A stretch of DNA of 7,458 bases. It comes from Pseudomonadota bacterium (GTDB taxonomy: Bacteria; Pseudomonadota; Alphaproteobacteria; Acetobacterales; Acetobacteraceae). The notes under the pieces are model-generated. The model was not told the DNA's origin and did no database searches. It saw only the letters and a list, made by a program, of their open reading frames with translations. Both the position numbers and the translations under genes were made by a program. Below, piece by piece: positions 1 to 6,399 of this stretch; the stretch's first letter is position 1, and every line of letters starts with the position of its first letter. The stretch covers positions 1 to 7,458 of the forward strand of contig JAJZVE010000217.1 of NCBI GenBank assembly GCA_021845835.1. Direction: 5' to 3'.

Positions 1-676
1 AGACGCAGACCGAGGCGTAGGGCGCGGGGTGGCGCGCGCTCGGCTTGTAGCTGTCGCGATAGAGCGCGATCGCCTCGGCGGCGCCTTGGCCATCGGTGAT
101 GAAATGGGCGAAGCAGTAGGGCAGGCCGAAATGCGCCGCGACCTGCGCGCCGTAGTCGCTGCTGCCGAGAATCCACGCCTCCGGCACCGTCTCGCCGGCC
201 GGCTGCGCGCGGATGTCGCGGAACGGGTGCCGTTCGATCAGGTCCGCCCCGCTCACCCAGGCCAGCAGGTCGCGCACCAGCGCCGGGAACAGCTCGGCCG
301 CCGCGGCGGCGTTGGGGTTGAGCGCGTGCGCGGTCAGCCCGTCGGAGCCGGGCGCGCGGCCGAGGCCCATGTCGATGCGGCCGGGCGCGATCGCCTCCAG
401 CACGCGGAACTGCTCGGCCACTTTCAGCGCCGAATAGTGCGGCAGCATGATGCCGGCGCTGCCGACGCGAATGCGCTGCGTGGTGGCGGCAATGGCCGCC
501 ATCAGCACCTCCGGCGCCGCCCCGGCGACGGCATCGGAATTGTGGTGCTCGGCCAGCCAGTAGCGGGCATAGCCGAGCGCCTCGCAGTGCCGCGCGAGCG
601 CCAGCGTTTCGCGGATCGAGGCGCCGGGCGCGCGGCCGGAAACGATCGTCGACTGGTCCAGCACCGCAAGCCGCAT
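1..676 (-). CDS. LLM-class (luciferase-like) flavin-dependent oxidoreductase, partial (C-terminus beyond left edge)
   Basis: Reading the minus strand from ATG 676 gives an open frame of 225 codons that leaves the window without a stop. The start MRLAVLDQST, the segment YWLAEHHNSD (residues 39-48), IRVGSAGIMLPHYSALKVAEQ (69-89), and APGRIDMGLGRAPGSD (97-112) are typical of group-1 luciferase-family monooxygenases (MsnO8-like). These are TIM-barrel cytosolic enzymes using reduced flavin and oxygen; the substrate cannot be told from sequence. Family members are usually about 330-340 residues, so roughly one third is missing here. An ATG two codons upstream (682) is possible, but the GGAG at 685-688 lies 8 nt from the 676 start and only 2 nt from 682, and relatives begin with M-[RK]-L-x-V-L-D-Q-S, so 676 is preferred. 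It is divergent from the cupin gene. Fold assignment is firm; physiological role is unknown. Confidence 0.93.
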   Translation of the reverse strand, partial: MRLAVLDQSTIVSGRAPGASIRETLALARHCEALGYARYWLAEHHNSDAVAGAAPEVLMAAIAATTQRIRVGSAGIMLPHYSALKVAEQFRVLEAIAPGRIDMGLGRAPGSDGLTAHALNPNAAAAAELFPALVRDLLAWVSGADLIERHPFRDIRAQPAGETVPEAWILGSSDYGAQVAAHFGLPYCFAHFITDGQGAAEAIALYRDSYKPSARHPAPYASVCV

Positions 677-682
677 GGGCAT

Positions 683-810
683 CGCTCCGTTTTCGGCGCG
701 GGCACGGACGGCCCACCATCGGCCGCGATGTGGCGCGCCGTCGCCGGTGCCGCAAGCGCGGCGCCGCTGTCGCATTCCCGTGCCTTGCCATCGGCGGCAG
801 CGCGCGCGAC
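683..810. other. Divergent spacer between flavin oxidoreductase and cupin genes
   Basis: These 128 bases separate two genes transcribed away from each other, so promoters for both are expected here. I see no convincing -35/-10 pair, operator palindrome or hairpin. A GTG at 730 keeps the cupin frame open upstream, but the added 27 residues begin with a run of arginines and look like translated non-coding GC-rich DNA. The spacer is described for completeness only. Confidence 0.4.
685..688 (-). promoter_or_regulatory. Shine-Dalgarno GGAG deciding the start of the flavin oxidoreductase
   Basis: On the minus strand GGAG precedes two in-frame ATGs. Spacing is 8 nt to the ATG at 676 and 2 nt to that at 682. 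The former is a normal distance, so this site favours the shorter protein. Confidence 0.5.
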
Positions 811-1296
811 ATGACGGGCATGGGTGAACCCCCGGTGCAGGCGACCGACTGGCGGCTGGACGGCGTGCGCGTGATCCGCGGCGACCAGCTCGACCCGAAC
901 ACGGCGCAGACGCCGGGCATGGAGCGCGCCGCGGCGATCAACGCCGCCCGCGTCGGCGCGCAGCGCATCTGGGCCGGCACGGTGCGCATCCACCCCGACG
1001 CCAAGACCGGCGCGCATCACCACGGGGCGCTGGAGAGTGTGATCTACGTGGTGCGTGGCCGCGCCCGCATGCGCTGGGGTGCGCGGCTGGAATTCGTGGC
1101 GGAGGCCGGGCCGGGCGACTTCATTTATGTGCCCCCCTACGTGCCGCACCAGGAGATCAACGCCAGTCCCGACGAGCCGCTGGAATGCGTGCTGGTGCGC
1201 AGCGACAACGAGGCCGTGGTGGTCAACCTCGACATCGCGCCGGTGGAGAAGCCGGAGGCGGTGCTTTGGGTCGATCCGATTCATCGGGCACCGTGA
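811..1296 (+). CDS. Cupin-domain protein (RmlC-like jelly roll)
   Basis: This encodes 161 residues from ATG 811. Cupin motif 1 is visible as GAHHHGALESVIYVVRG (residues 67-83), with candidate metal ligands H69, H71 and E75. Motif 2 is GDFIYVPPYVPHQEIN (102-117), supplying H113. Single-domain cupins of this size are cytosolic metal-binding beta-barrels, often dioxygenases, isomerases or small-molecule sensors, but nothing here identifies the substrate. The start at 811 gives a protein beginning shortly before the conserved region; a second ATG at 820 and a GTG at 730 are in the same frame. No good Shine-Dalgarno precedes any of them, so the exact start is uncertain. The gene is divergent from the flavin monooxygenase and sits 67 bases upstream of the GNAT-Nudix gene. 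Domain call is firm; function is open. Confidence 0.9.
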   Translation: MTGMGEPPVQATDWRLDGVRVIRGDQLDPNTAQTPGMERAAAINAARVGAQRIWAGTVRIHPDAKTGAHHHGALESVIYVVRGRARMRWGARLEFVAEAGPGDFIYVPPYVPHQEINASPDEPLECVLVRSDNEAVVVNLDIAPVEKPEAVLWVDPIHRAP

Positions 1297-1363
1297 TCGC
1301 GGGGCTTGCGCCCGTCGCCCGCTTTGGGCACTCCCTGCCCATGCCCCGCCCGCCCGCCCCGCA

Positions 1364-2362
1364 ATGACCGAAGCCGCAACGTCCGCCTTCGCGCCGCTGG
1401 CCACCGAGCGGCTGACGCTGCGCCCCTACCAGCCCGACGACGCCGCCGAACTGCACCGGCTGATCAACGACTGGGAGGTCTGCCGCGCGCTCGCCGCGGT
1501 GCCGTTTCCCTATCCGCGCGCACTCGCTGACGACTGGATCGCGTCCTCGGCCCGGTCGCTCGCGCAGGGCCGCGCCTATCACCTCGCCATCACCGGCAAG
1601 GAAGGCGAGCGGGAGGTGATCGTCGGCGGCGTCGGCCTGCGCATCGACCGCGGCGCGCGCAGCGGGCATCTCGGCTACTGGGTCGGGCGGCGATTCTGGG
1701 GCCACGGTGTTGCCACCGAGGCGGCCGGGCGGCTGGCGCGCTGGGCGCTGGCCAATCTCGACCTCGACGCGATCGAGGCCAATGTCGCGACCGACAACGC
1801 CGCCTCCGTCGCCGTGCTGCGGCGCATCGGCCTCAGGCATGTCGGGCAGGGGCGCGAGCATTTCCAGGCGCGCGGCGCGGAGCAGCCGATCCTGCGCTTC
1901 GCCGCGACGCGCGAGGACCTGTTCGGCGTTCCCGACGCCGGGCCGGCGGCGGAGGGGGCCGACAAGCCGCTGCTGCTGGTCGCCGCCTGCGCGCTGATCG
2001 ACTCCGACGGCCGGGTGCTGCTGGCGCGCCGGCCGGAGGGCAAGAAGATGGCCGGGCTGTGGGAGTTCCCGGGCGGCAAGCTCAGGCCCGGCGAGACGCC
2101 CGAGGCGGCGCTGATCCGCGAACTGCACGAGGAACTGGGCATCGAGGTGAGCGGGCACTGCCTCGGCGCCTTCGCCTTCGCCTCCCACGGCTACCCGACC
2201 TTCCACCTGCTGATGCCGCTCTATCTCTGCCGGCGCTGGCGCGGCACGCCGCGGCCGCTGGAGGGGCAGACGCTCGCCTGGGTGCGGCCGGAAAAGCTCG
2301 CCGCCTACCCGATGCCGCCCGCCGACCGGCCGCTGGTGCCGCTGCTGCGCGACTTCCTCTGA
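1364..2362 (+). CDS. Bifunctional GNAT N-acetyltransferase / MutT-type Nudix hydrolase
   Basis: A single 332-residue frame holds two enzymes. Residues 12-185 form a RimJ/RimL-like GNAT domain: TERLTLRPYQPDDAAELHRL (14-33), GYWVGRRFWGHGVATEA (104-120; strand plus acetyl-CoA pyrophosphate loop), and NAASVAVLRRIGLRHVG (145-161). A linker of about 15 residues rich in Ala, Gly and Pro leads to a Nudix domain (about 202-332) that starts LLLVAACALIDSDGRVLLAR. Its Nudix box (238-260) matches GX5EX7REUXEEXGU exactly, with the R252-E253 and E256-E257 pairs that bind the metal. The WEFPGGK before it is typical of MutT 8-oxo-dGTP diphosphatases, which clean oxidised nucleotides from the pool. The acetyl acceptor is unknown. 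Similar GNAT-Nudix fusions are annotated in alphaproteobacteria. ATG 1364 lacks a clear Shine-Dalgarno, but it begins just before the GNAT fold; the open frame upstream is a shadow of the cupin gene. The stop overlaps the ribosome binding site of the next gene. Confidence 0.95.
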   Translation: MTEAATSAFAPLATERLTLRPYQPDDAAELHRLINDWEVCRALAAVPFPYPRALADDWIASSARSLAQGRAYHLAITGKEGEREVIVGGVGLRIDRGARSGHLGYWVGRRFWGHGVATEAAGRLARWALANLDLDAIEANVATDNAASVAVLRRIGLRHVGQGREHFQARGAEQPILRFAATREDLFGVPDAGPAAEGADKPLLLVAACALIDSDGRVLLARRPEGKKMAGLWEFPGGKLRPGETPEAALIRELHEELGIEVSGHCLGAFAFASHGYPTFHLLMPLYLCRRWRGTPRPLEGQTLAWVRPEKLAAYPMPPADRPLVPLLRDFL

Positions 2363-2372
2363 GGAACCCCCC

Positions 2373-3137
2373 ATGTCCGACTCGCCCAACCCGACCGCCG
2401 CCCTGATCATCATCGGCAACGAGGTGCTGTCCGGCCGCACGCAGGATGCCAACCTGCGCTACCTCGCGACGCGCCTGGGCGAGATCGGCATGCCGCTGCG
2501 CGAGGCACGGGTGATCCCTGACGTGGCCGAGGTGATCGTGCCGACGGTGAACGAACTGCGGGCGCGCTTCGACCACGTGTTCACCACCGGCGGCATCGGC
2601 CCCACGCATGACGATATCACCAGCGAATGCGTCGCCGCCGCCTTCGGCCTGAAATGGGAGCCGCATCCCGACGCCTGGGCCAAGATGGCGGCCGCCTACC
2701 AGCCCGGCGAGTTCAACGCGGCGCGGCAGCGCATGGCGACCATGCCGCGCGGCGCCACCCTGATCGAAACCACGGTGACGATCGCGCCCGGCTTCTCGAT
2801 CGGCAACGTGCATGTCATGGCCGGCGTGCCGCGGGTGATGCAGGCGCAATTCGAGAGCCTGGCGCCGCGTCTGCAGGGCGGCCGGCCGATCGTCGCGCGC
2901 GCCGTGCATTGCGCGCGCCTGCCGGAGGGGCGCATCGCCGAGGGGCTGGCGGCGATCCAGGCGCGCTATCCTGCGCTCGATATCGGCAGCTATCCCTATT
3001 ACCGCGAGACCGGCAGCGGCGTCGCGATCGTCGCCAAGGGCACCGACGCGGCGGCGGCGGAGCTGGCGATCGCCGAGGTGACGGCGCTGATGACCGCACT
3101 CGGCGGCCTGCCGGTGCAGGGCGAGCCGCCGGGTTGA
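2373..3137 (+). CDS. CinA-type competence/damage-inducible protein, molybdopterin-binding (MoCF/COG1058) domain only
   Basis: This encodes 254 residues. GNEVLSGRTQDANLRYLA (15-32), TTGGIGPTHDDIT (71-83) and VHVMAGVPRVMQAQFE (146-161) are the hallmarks of the MoaB/Mog-like fold as found at the N-terminus of CinA. The C-terminal nicotinamide-nucleotide amidase domain of full-length CinA (about 400 residues) is absent, which is common in alphaproteobacterial stand-alone versions. The family (COG1058) includes ADP-ribose pyrophosphatases in characterised CinA proteins, but activity of this short form is an inference; a molybdopterin role is also possible by fold. GAGGA at 2361-2365, overlapping the preceding TGA, gives a 7 nt spacing to ATG 2373. 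The 10-base gap implies co-transcription, and perhaps translational coupling, with the GNAT-Nudix gene. Confidence 0.93.
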   Translation: MSDSPNPTAALIIIGNEVLSGRTQDANLRYLATRLGEIGMPLREARVIPDVAEVIVPTVNELRARFDHVFTTGGIGPTHDDITSECVAAAFGLKWEPHPDAWAKMAAAYQPGEFNAARQRMATMPRGATLIETTVTIAPGFSIGNVHVMAGVPRVMQAQFESLAPRLQGGRPIVARAVHCARLPEGRIAEGLAAIQARYPALDIGSYPYYRETGSGVAIVAKGTDAAAAELAIAEVTALMTALGGLPVQGEPPG

Positions 3138-3195
3138 TCCGCGCCGCCCCGGCCGCCATATGCGCGGCACCGCTGCACAGCCGGAGAGACGACCC

Positions 3196-3756
3196 ATGCC
3201 GTTGAGCGAACCCGCCCCGCGCGAACGGCTGCATCGCCGCGATATCGTGGTGAGCGGCTACCGCCGCAGCGACGGGCTGTTCGACATCGAGGCGGAGCTC
3301 ATCGACACCAAGACCTATGCCCTCAGGCTGGAGGGCCGCGAGGCCACGCCCGGCGAGCCGCTGCACCAGATGCGGGTGCGCCTGACGGTGGACGCGGACC
3401 TGACCATCGTCGCGGCCGAGGCGGTGACGGAGGCCGGGCCGCATGTCATCTGCGGCGGCGGCGCCGCGAGTTTCGCGCAGCTCGCCGGCCTCAGGATCGG
3501 CGCGGGCTTCGTGCGCGCGGCGATGGCGCGGCTCGCCGGGACGGCGGGATGCACGCATATCCGCGAGCTGGTGCAGCAGCTGGGCACGGTGGCGCTGCAG
3601 ACCCTGTGGGGCCAGCGCCTGCGCCCGGCCAACGACGCGGCGGCGGCGGCGCGCATGGTGGATTCCTGCCACGCCTACGCCGCCGACGGCGAGGTGGTGC
3701 GCCGCCGCTGGCCGGAGCGCTACACCGGCGCAGCGCGCGCCGCGGCTGCCGACTGA
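3196..3756 (+). CDS. DUF2889 domain-containing protein
   Basis: This encodes 186 residues of cytosolic character, with no signal peptide or membrane segment. The segments LHRRDIVVSGYRRSDGLFDI (12-31), IEAELIDTKTYAL (31-43), GEPLHQMRVRLTVD (53-66), GCTHIRELVQQLGTVALQT (118-136) and DSCHAYAADGEVVRRRWPE (156-174) are the conserved blocks of DUF2889. This is a family of unknown function seen in alpha- and betaproteobacteria. Cys119, His121 and Cys158 are polar residues within the conserved blocks and could be functional, but I know of no assigned reaction. ATG 3196 is preferred over the in-frame ATG at 3160 because GGAG at 3183-3186 sits 9 nt before it and the earlier start adds residues with no family character. 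It follows the CinA-type gene by 58 bases and converges on bolA. Confidence 0.9.
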   Translation: MPLSEPAPRERLHRRDIVVSGYRRSDGLFDIEAELIDTKTYALRLEGREATPGEPLHQMRVRLTVDADLTIVAAEAVTEAGPHVICGGGAASFAQLAGLRIGAGFVRAAMARLAGTAGCTHIRELVQQLGTVALQTLWGQRLRPANDAAAAARMVDSCHAYAADGEVVRRRWPERYTGAARAAAAD

Positions 3757-3781
3757 GCCTGCCCGGCCGCGGTGCGCAGTC

Positions 3782-4057
3782 CTACGCCTGTTCGGCCGGC
3801 GTGCGCAGCGTCAGCGCCAGCGCGTGCAGCCCGCCGGCGAACTCGGTGGCCAGCGCCGCATGCACCGCGCGCGAGCGGGCGAGCCGCGGCATCCCCTCGA
3901 ACGCGGCCGAGACCATCTGCACGGTGTAGTGCGTCTGCCCGCCGGGGGCCGCGCCGGCATGGCCGGCATGGCGGGCACTGTCGTCGGTCACCCGCAGGAA
4001 GGTGGGGGCGAAGCGGGCGGTGAGGGTGGCGGCGATGCGGTCGGCGCGGTCGGTCAT
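3782..4057 (-). CDS. bolA: BolA family protein
   Basis: The 91-residue minus-strand product has the full BolA fold. An N-terminal helix MTDRADRIAATLTARFAPTF is followed by a strand LRVTDDSARHAGH (21-33), the family signature THYTVQMVSAAFEGMPRLAR (42-61), and the C-terminal HALALTLRTPAE (78-89) with the conserved His78. BolA proteins bind monothiol glutaredoxins through a shared [2Fe-2S] cluster and act in iron-sulfur handling and stress or cell-shape control. Length is normal for the family. The same frame is open far upstream, antisense to the J-protein and cobS genes, but that extension is an artefact of GC-rich DNA. No strong Shine-Dalgarno precedes ATG 4057. The gene is convergent with the DUF2889 gene (25-base gap) and divergent from the J-protein gene, an order I recall from other alphaproteobacteria. 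Confidence 0.95.
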   Translation of the reverse strand: MTDRADRIAATLTARFAPTFLRVTDDSARHAGHAGAAPGGQTHYTVQMVSAAFEGMPRLARSRAVHAALATEFAGGLHALALTLRTPAEQA

Positions 4058-4088
4058 GCCGGCGGTTATGCCGCCGCCGGTTCCCCCT

Positions 4089-4118
4089 TTGCAAATGCCG
4101 CGCGGCGCCGCACATATC
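4089..4118 (+). promoter_or_regulatory. Weak promoter candidate for the J-protein gene in the bolA divergent spacer
   Basis: TTGCAA (4089-4094) and CATATC (4113-4118) are separated by 18 bases within the 69-base spacer between the divergent bolA and J-protein genes. They match the sigma-70 consensus at 4 of 6 and 3 of 6 positions. A transcript starting 6-8 bases downstream would begin almost at ATG 4127, so the mRNA could be leaderless. The -35-like element lies inside the perfect palindrome TTTGCAAA (4088-4095), which reads the same towards bolA. It is the only AT-rich patch in the spacer. The call is suggestive only. Confidence 0.25.
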
Positions 4119-4126
4119 GGGGCGTG

Positions 4127-4717
4127 ATGACCCGACGCCCTCCGCGACCCCGGGCCTACGCGCCGGACCCGGATGCGCCGGGACGCTGCTGTGACATGCC
4201 CGGCTGCGGCGCCGCCGGCGACTACCGGGCGCCGAAGTCGCGCCAGTCGCTGCGCGACTACTGGTGGTTCTGCCTGGAGCACGTGCGCGCCTACAACGCC
4301 GCTTGGGACTTCTACAAGGGCATGACGCCGGCGCAGATCGAGGCCGAGATGCGGTCGGACACGCATTGGCAGCGGCCGAGCTGGCCGCTCGGCCATCTCG
4401 GCGCGCGCCTCGACGAGGCGATCCGCCGCGATCCGCTGCATGTGCTGAACGCCGGCTTCGGCCACGCCGAGCGGCGCCGGCGGGAGCAGGCAGCGGCGCC
4501 GGCGGAGCTGCGCGAGCCGCTGGCAACGCTCGGGCTCGGCTGGCCGCTGACGCTTGCCGATCTCAAGACGCGCTACAAGCAGCTCGCCAAGAAACATCAT
4601 CCGGACGCCAACAACGGCGACCGGGATGCCGAGGAGCGGCTCAAGACGATCAACCTTGCCTATGCCGCGCTGCGCGGCCGGCTGGCCCAGGCGCCGCCGC
4701 TTGCCGCCACCGGCTGA
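4127..4717 (+). CDS. J-domain co-chaperone with N-terminal Cys-rich (zinc-binding-like) segment
   Basis: This encodes 196 residues. The C-terminal 60 or so form a J domain: LGWPLTLADLKTRYKQLAKK (137-156), the invariant HPD at 158-160, and AEERLKTINLAYAAL (168-182). J domains stimulate the ATPase of DnaK, so this is a cytosolic co-chaperone or client adaptor. It is not canonical DnaJ, because the J domain is at the C-terminus and no G/F or four-repeat zinc region is present. The N-terminus has C21, C22, C27 and WFCLEH (C49, H52), spaced as CX4C...CX2H and plausibly binding zinc. A similar layout is familiar from alphaproteobacterial J proteins next to bolA and cobS. Start: ATG 4127; the GTG immediately before it is also in frame. 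The segment after residue 186 is a low-complexity Ala/Pro tail. Its placement before cobS may reflect conserved order rather than a B12 role. Confidence 0.93.
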   Translation: MTRRPPRPRAYAPDPDAPGRCCDMPGCGAAGDYRAPKSRQSLRDYWWFCLEHVRAYNAAWDFYKGMTPAQIEAEMRSDTHWQRPSWPLGHLGARLDEAIRRDPLHVLNAGFGHAERRRREQAAAPAELREPLATLGLGWPLTLADLKTRYKQLAKKHHPDANNGDRDAEERLKTINLAYAALRGRLAQAPPLAATG

Positions 4718-4813
4718 GGTGCTGCCGCCGACCTGCGCTGCGCCGCGTTGCCTACCCAAGACACACGCCCCGAGCGTAAGCTCACTATCGTCGAACCACA
4801 GGACTGCTCGCCT
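4718..4813. other. Spacer between J-protein gene and cobS
   Basis: These 96 bases contain no convincing gene, terminator or cobalamin riboswitch (too short, and no B12-box-like core seen). A TTG at 4748 is in frame with cobS, but the 22 residues it would add do not resemble the CobS N-terminus. AGGA at 4800-4803 is a plausible ribosome binding site for cobS. Transcription of cobS may read through from the J-protein gene or start here; the sequence does not decide. Confidence 0.35.
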
Positions 4814-5830
4814 ATGAACAAGCTTGCTGCCGTGCCCGACAGCCGTTCCGTACCGACCTCGGCGATCAATGTCCCGGACACCACCGTCTCGGCGCGGGAG
4901 GCGTTCCGGATCGACACCGACCTGCAGGTGCCGGCATTCTCCCAGCGCACCGAGCATGTGCCGGAGCTGGATCTGGCCTATCGCTTCGACCGCGAGACCA
5001 CGCTCGCGATCATCGCCGGGTTCGCGTTCAACCGGCGCGTGATGATCCAGGGCTATCACGGCACCGGCAAATCGACGCATATCGAGCAGGTGGCGGCGCG
5101 CATCAACTGGCCGACCATCCGCGTCAACCTGGACAGCCACATCAGCCGCATCGACCTGATCGGCAAGGATGCGATCGTGCTGAAGGACGGCAAGCAGGTG
5201 ACGGAGTTCCGCGAGGGCCTGCTGCCGTGGGCGTTGCAGCACCCCTGCGCGCTGGTGTTCGACGAATACGACGCCGGCCGGCCTGACGTGATGTTCGTGA
5301 TCCAGCGCGTGCTGGAGGTCGAGGGCAAGCTGACGCTGCTCGACCAGAACCGCGTGATCCGCCCGCATCCGGCGTTCCGCCTGTTCTCGACCGCGAACAC
5401 GGTGGGGCTGGGCGACACCACGGGCCTCTATCACGGCACGCAGCAGATCAACCAGGGCCAGATGGACCGCTGGAACATCGTCGCCACCCTGAACTACCTG
5501 CCGCATGCCGAGGAGACCGAGATCGTCATGGCCAAGCTCGGCATCGACCCTGCCGACAAGGCCGCGAGGAAGCGGGTGGAGAGCATGGTGGCGCTGGCCG
5601 ACCTGACGCGCGCCGGCTTCATCAACGGCGACATCTCCACGGTGATGTCGCCGCGCACGGTGATCACCTGGGCGGAGAACACGCGCATCTTCGGCGAGGT
5701 GGGCTTCGCGTTCCGGCTGACGTTCCTGAACAAGTGCGACGAGGCGGAACGCGGCACGGTCGCCGAATACTACCAGCGCTGCTTCAACGAGGAGATCCCG
5801 ACCGGCACGCTGGCGCGGCGGGTCGCGTGA
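4814..5830 (+). CDS. cobS: Cobaltochelatase subunit CobS (AAA+ ATPase)
   Basis: This encodes 338 residues, normal for CobS. CobS forms a hexameric AAA+ ring that, with CobT, drives ATP-dependent insertion of Co2+ into hydrogenobyrinic acid a,c-diamide by CobN in the aerobic cobalamin pathway. Walker A is GYHGTGKST (80-88), Walker B is [11 protein letters not shown] (145-155), and a sensor-1 type [11 protein letters not shown] is at 191-201. The segment [20 protein letters not shown] (281-300) covers the lid region. The N-terminal [20 protein letters not shown] (25-44) is the usual CobS leader before the AAA+ core. ATG 4814 is chosen because homologues start MNK-x-A-A-V-P-D; AGGA lies 10 nt upstream. 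The product is cytosolic. The gene is followed after 12 bases by the inserted DUF6338-type gene, not directly by cobT as is usual. All catalytic motifs appear intact. Confidence 0.97.
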   Translation: MNKLAAVPDSRSVPTSAINVPDTTVSAREAFRIDTDLQVPAFSQRTEHVPELDLAYRFDRETTLAIIAGFAFNRRVMIQGYHGTGKSTHIEQVAARINWPTIRVNLDSHISRIDLIGKDAIVLKDGKQVTEFREGLLPWALQHPCALVFDEYDAGRPDVMFVIQRVLEVEGKLTLLDQNRVIRPHPAFRLFSTANTVGLGDTTGLYHGTQQINQGQMDRWNIVATLNYLPHAEETEIVMAKLGIDPADKAARKRVESMVALADLTRAGFINGDISTVMSPRTVITWAENTRIFGEVGFAFRLTFLNKCDEAERGTVAEYYQRCFNEEIPTGTLARRVA

Positions 5831-5842
5831 ACGGTTGCGGGG

Positions 5843-6390
5843 ATGGATGAGGTCCTGAAAGGCGGCACGGGCGCGGTCTTTCTGTTCCTCTATCTGCTTC
5901 CGGGGTTTCTGGGGGCGCTGGTCTATAATTTTCTGGTCGAGGGCAGGAGGCCCGATAACTTCGAGCGGGTCGTCGTGGCGCTTCGCTTGTCAGCATCATC
6001 GATGCCTTGGTCGGCAGGAGCCTGCTGTTCGGGTCGTTGCTTTCGATTGCGATCGCCGGCGTGATCGCGTTCTTGAACAATTCGCGCGTTGCCTACAAGT
6101 TTCTGAATTTTTGTCGGATTACAACGAAAGCAAGCTCTGTCGATGTCTGGGCCGACACGTTTGACCGTTACCGCGGCTTCTGGATCAGGCTCCGGTTTTC
6201 CGACGGCCGATTGCTGGTCGGTTGGCCGCAGTTTTACTCCCAGTTCGGCGATCCTCGTGAACTGTTCCTGGCCGAGGCGTCCTGGTGGGAATCGGACGCA
6301 AGCGGCGGATTCACCGCAAAGGATATTGAAGGCGCGGGCGTATATGTCGCAGACTTCTCCAAGATCGACGCCATCGAAGTACTGAAATAG
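5843..6390 (+). pseudogene. DUF6338-type membrane-anchored protein, frameshifted
   Basis: Two overlapping frames together give one protein of about 181 residues. The first (from ATG 5843) reads a membrane helix FLFLYLLPGFLGALVYNFLV (13-32) and RRPDNFERVVVAL (35-47), then loses family character and stops at 6064. The family-like reading resumes one frame over with VSIIDALVGRSLLFG from about 5989. It continues through a second hydrophobic stretch, SLLSIAIAGVIAFL, then TTKASSVDVWADTFDRYRGF, RLLVGWPQFYSQFGDPRELF and KIDAIEVLK, with a stop at 6388-6390. N-terminal LPG helix, second helix, DVW motif and a soluble GWP-containing tail fit DUF6338, a family of unknown function. Relative to an intact gene, one base is missing (or two added) around 5981-5989. 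No slippery heptamer is seen, so a mutation or sequencing error is likelier than programmed slippage. The gene starts 12 bases after cobS. Confidence 0.72.
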
Positions 6391-6394
6391 GAGG
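6389..6394 (+). promoter_or_regulatory. Strong Shine-Dalgarno AGGAGG overlapping the DUF6338 stop codon
   Basis: AGGAGG shares its first two bases with the TAG stop of the preceding gene and lies 5 nt before ATG 6400. It is the best ribosome binding site in the window. It supports the 62-residue proline-rich frame as a translated gene, probably coupled to the gene before it. Confidence 0.7.
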
Positions 6395-6399
6395 GTGAT

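Noticed and set aside
29..814. Plus-strand open frame opposite the flavin oxidoreductase
   Set aside because: The minus strand encodes clear luciferase-family motifs across this stretch; the plus frame shows no family features.
1297..1363. Intrinsic terminator between the cupin and GNAT-Nudix genes
   Set aside because: Small 4-base stems such as GGGC/GCCC can be drawn, but they are expected by chance at this GC content and no T-tract follows.
1223..2452. Minus-strand open frame of 409 codons opposite the GNAT-Nudix gene
   Set aside because: The opposite strand holds intact GNAT and Nudix motifs; this frame has none and is Arg/Gly/Ala-rich.
4718..4813. Cobalamin riboswitch before cobS
   Set aside because: The spacer is only 96 bases, too short for the full element, and no B12-box-like core or fitting stem was seen.
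4058..5506. A long minus-strand open frame continuous with bolA, giving 574 residues in total
   Set aside because: Only the last 91 residues have BolA character. The rest is antisense to the J-protein and cobS genes and is Arg/His/Ala-rich shadow sequence typical of GC-rich DNA.
5978..5995. Programmed ribosomal frameshift in the DUF6338-type gene
   Set aside because: No slippery heptamer or obvious downstream pseudoknot is visible, so mutation or sequence error is simpler.
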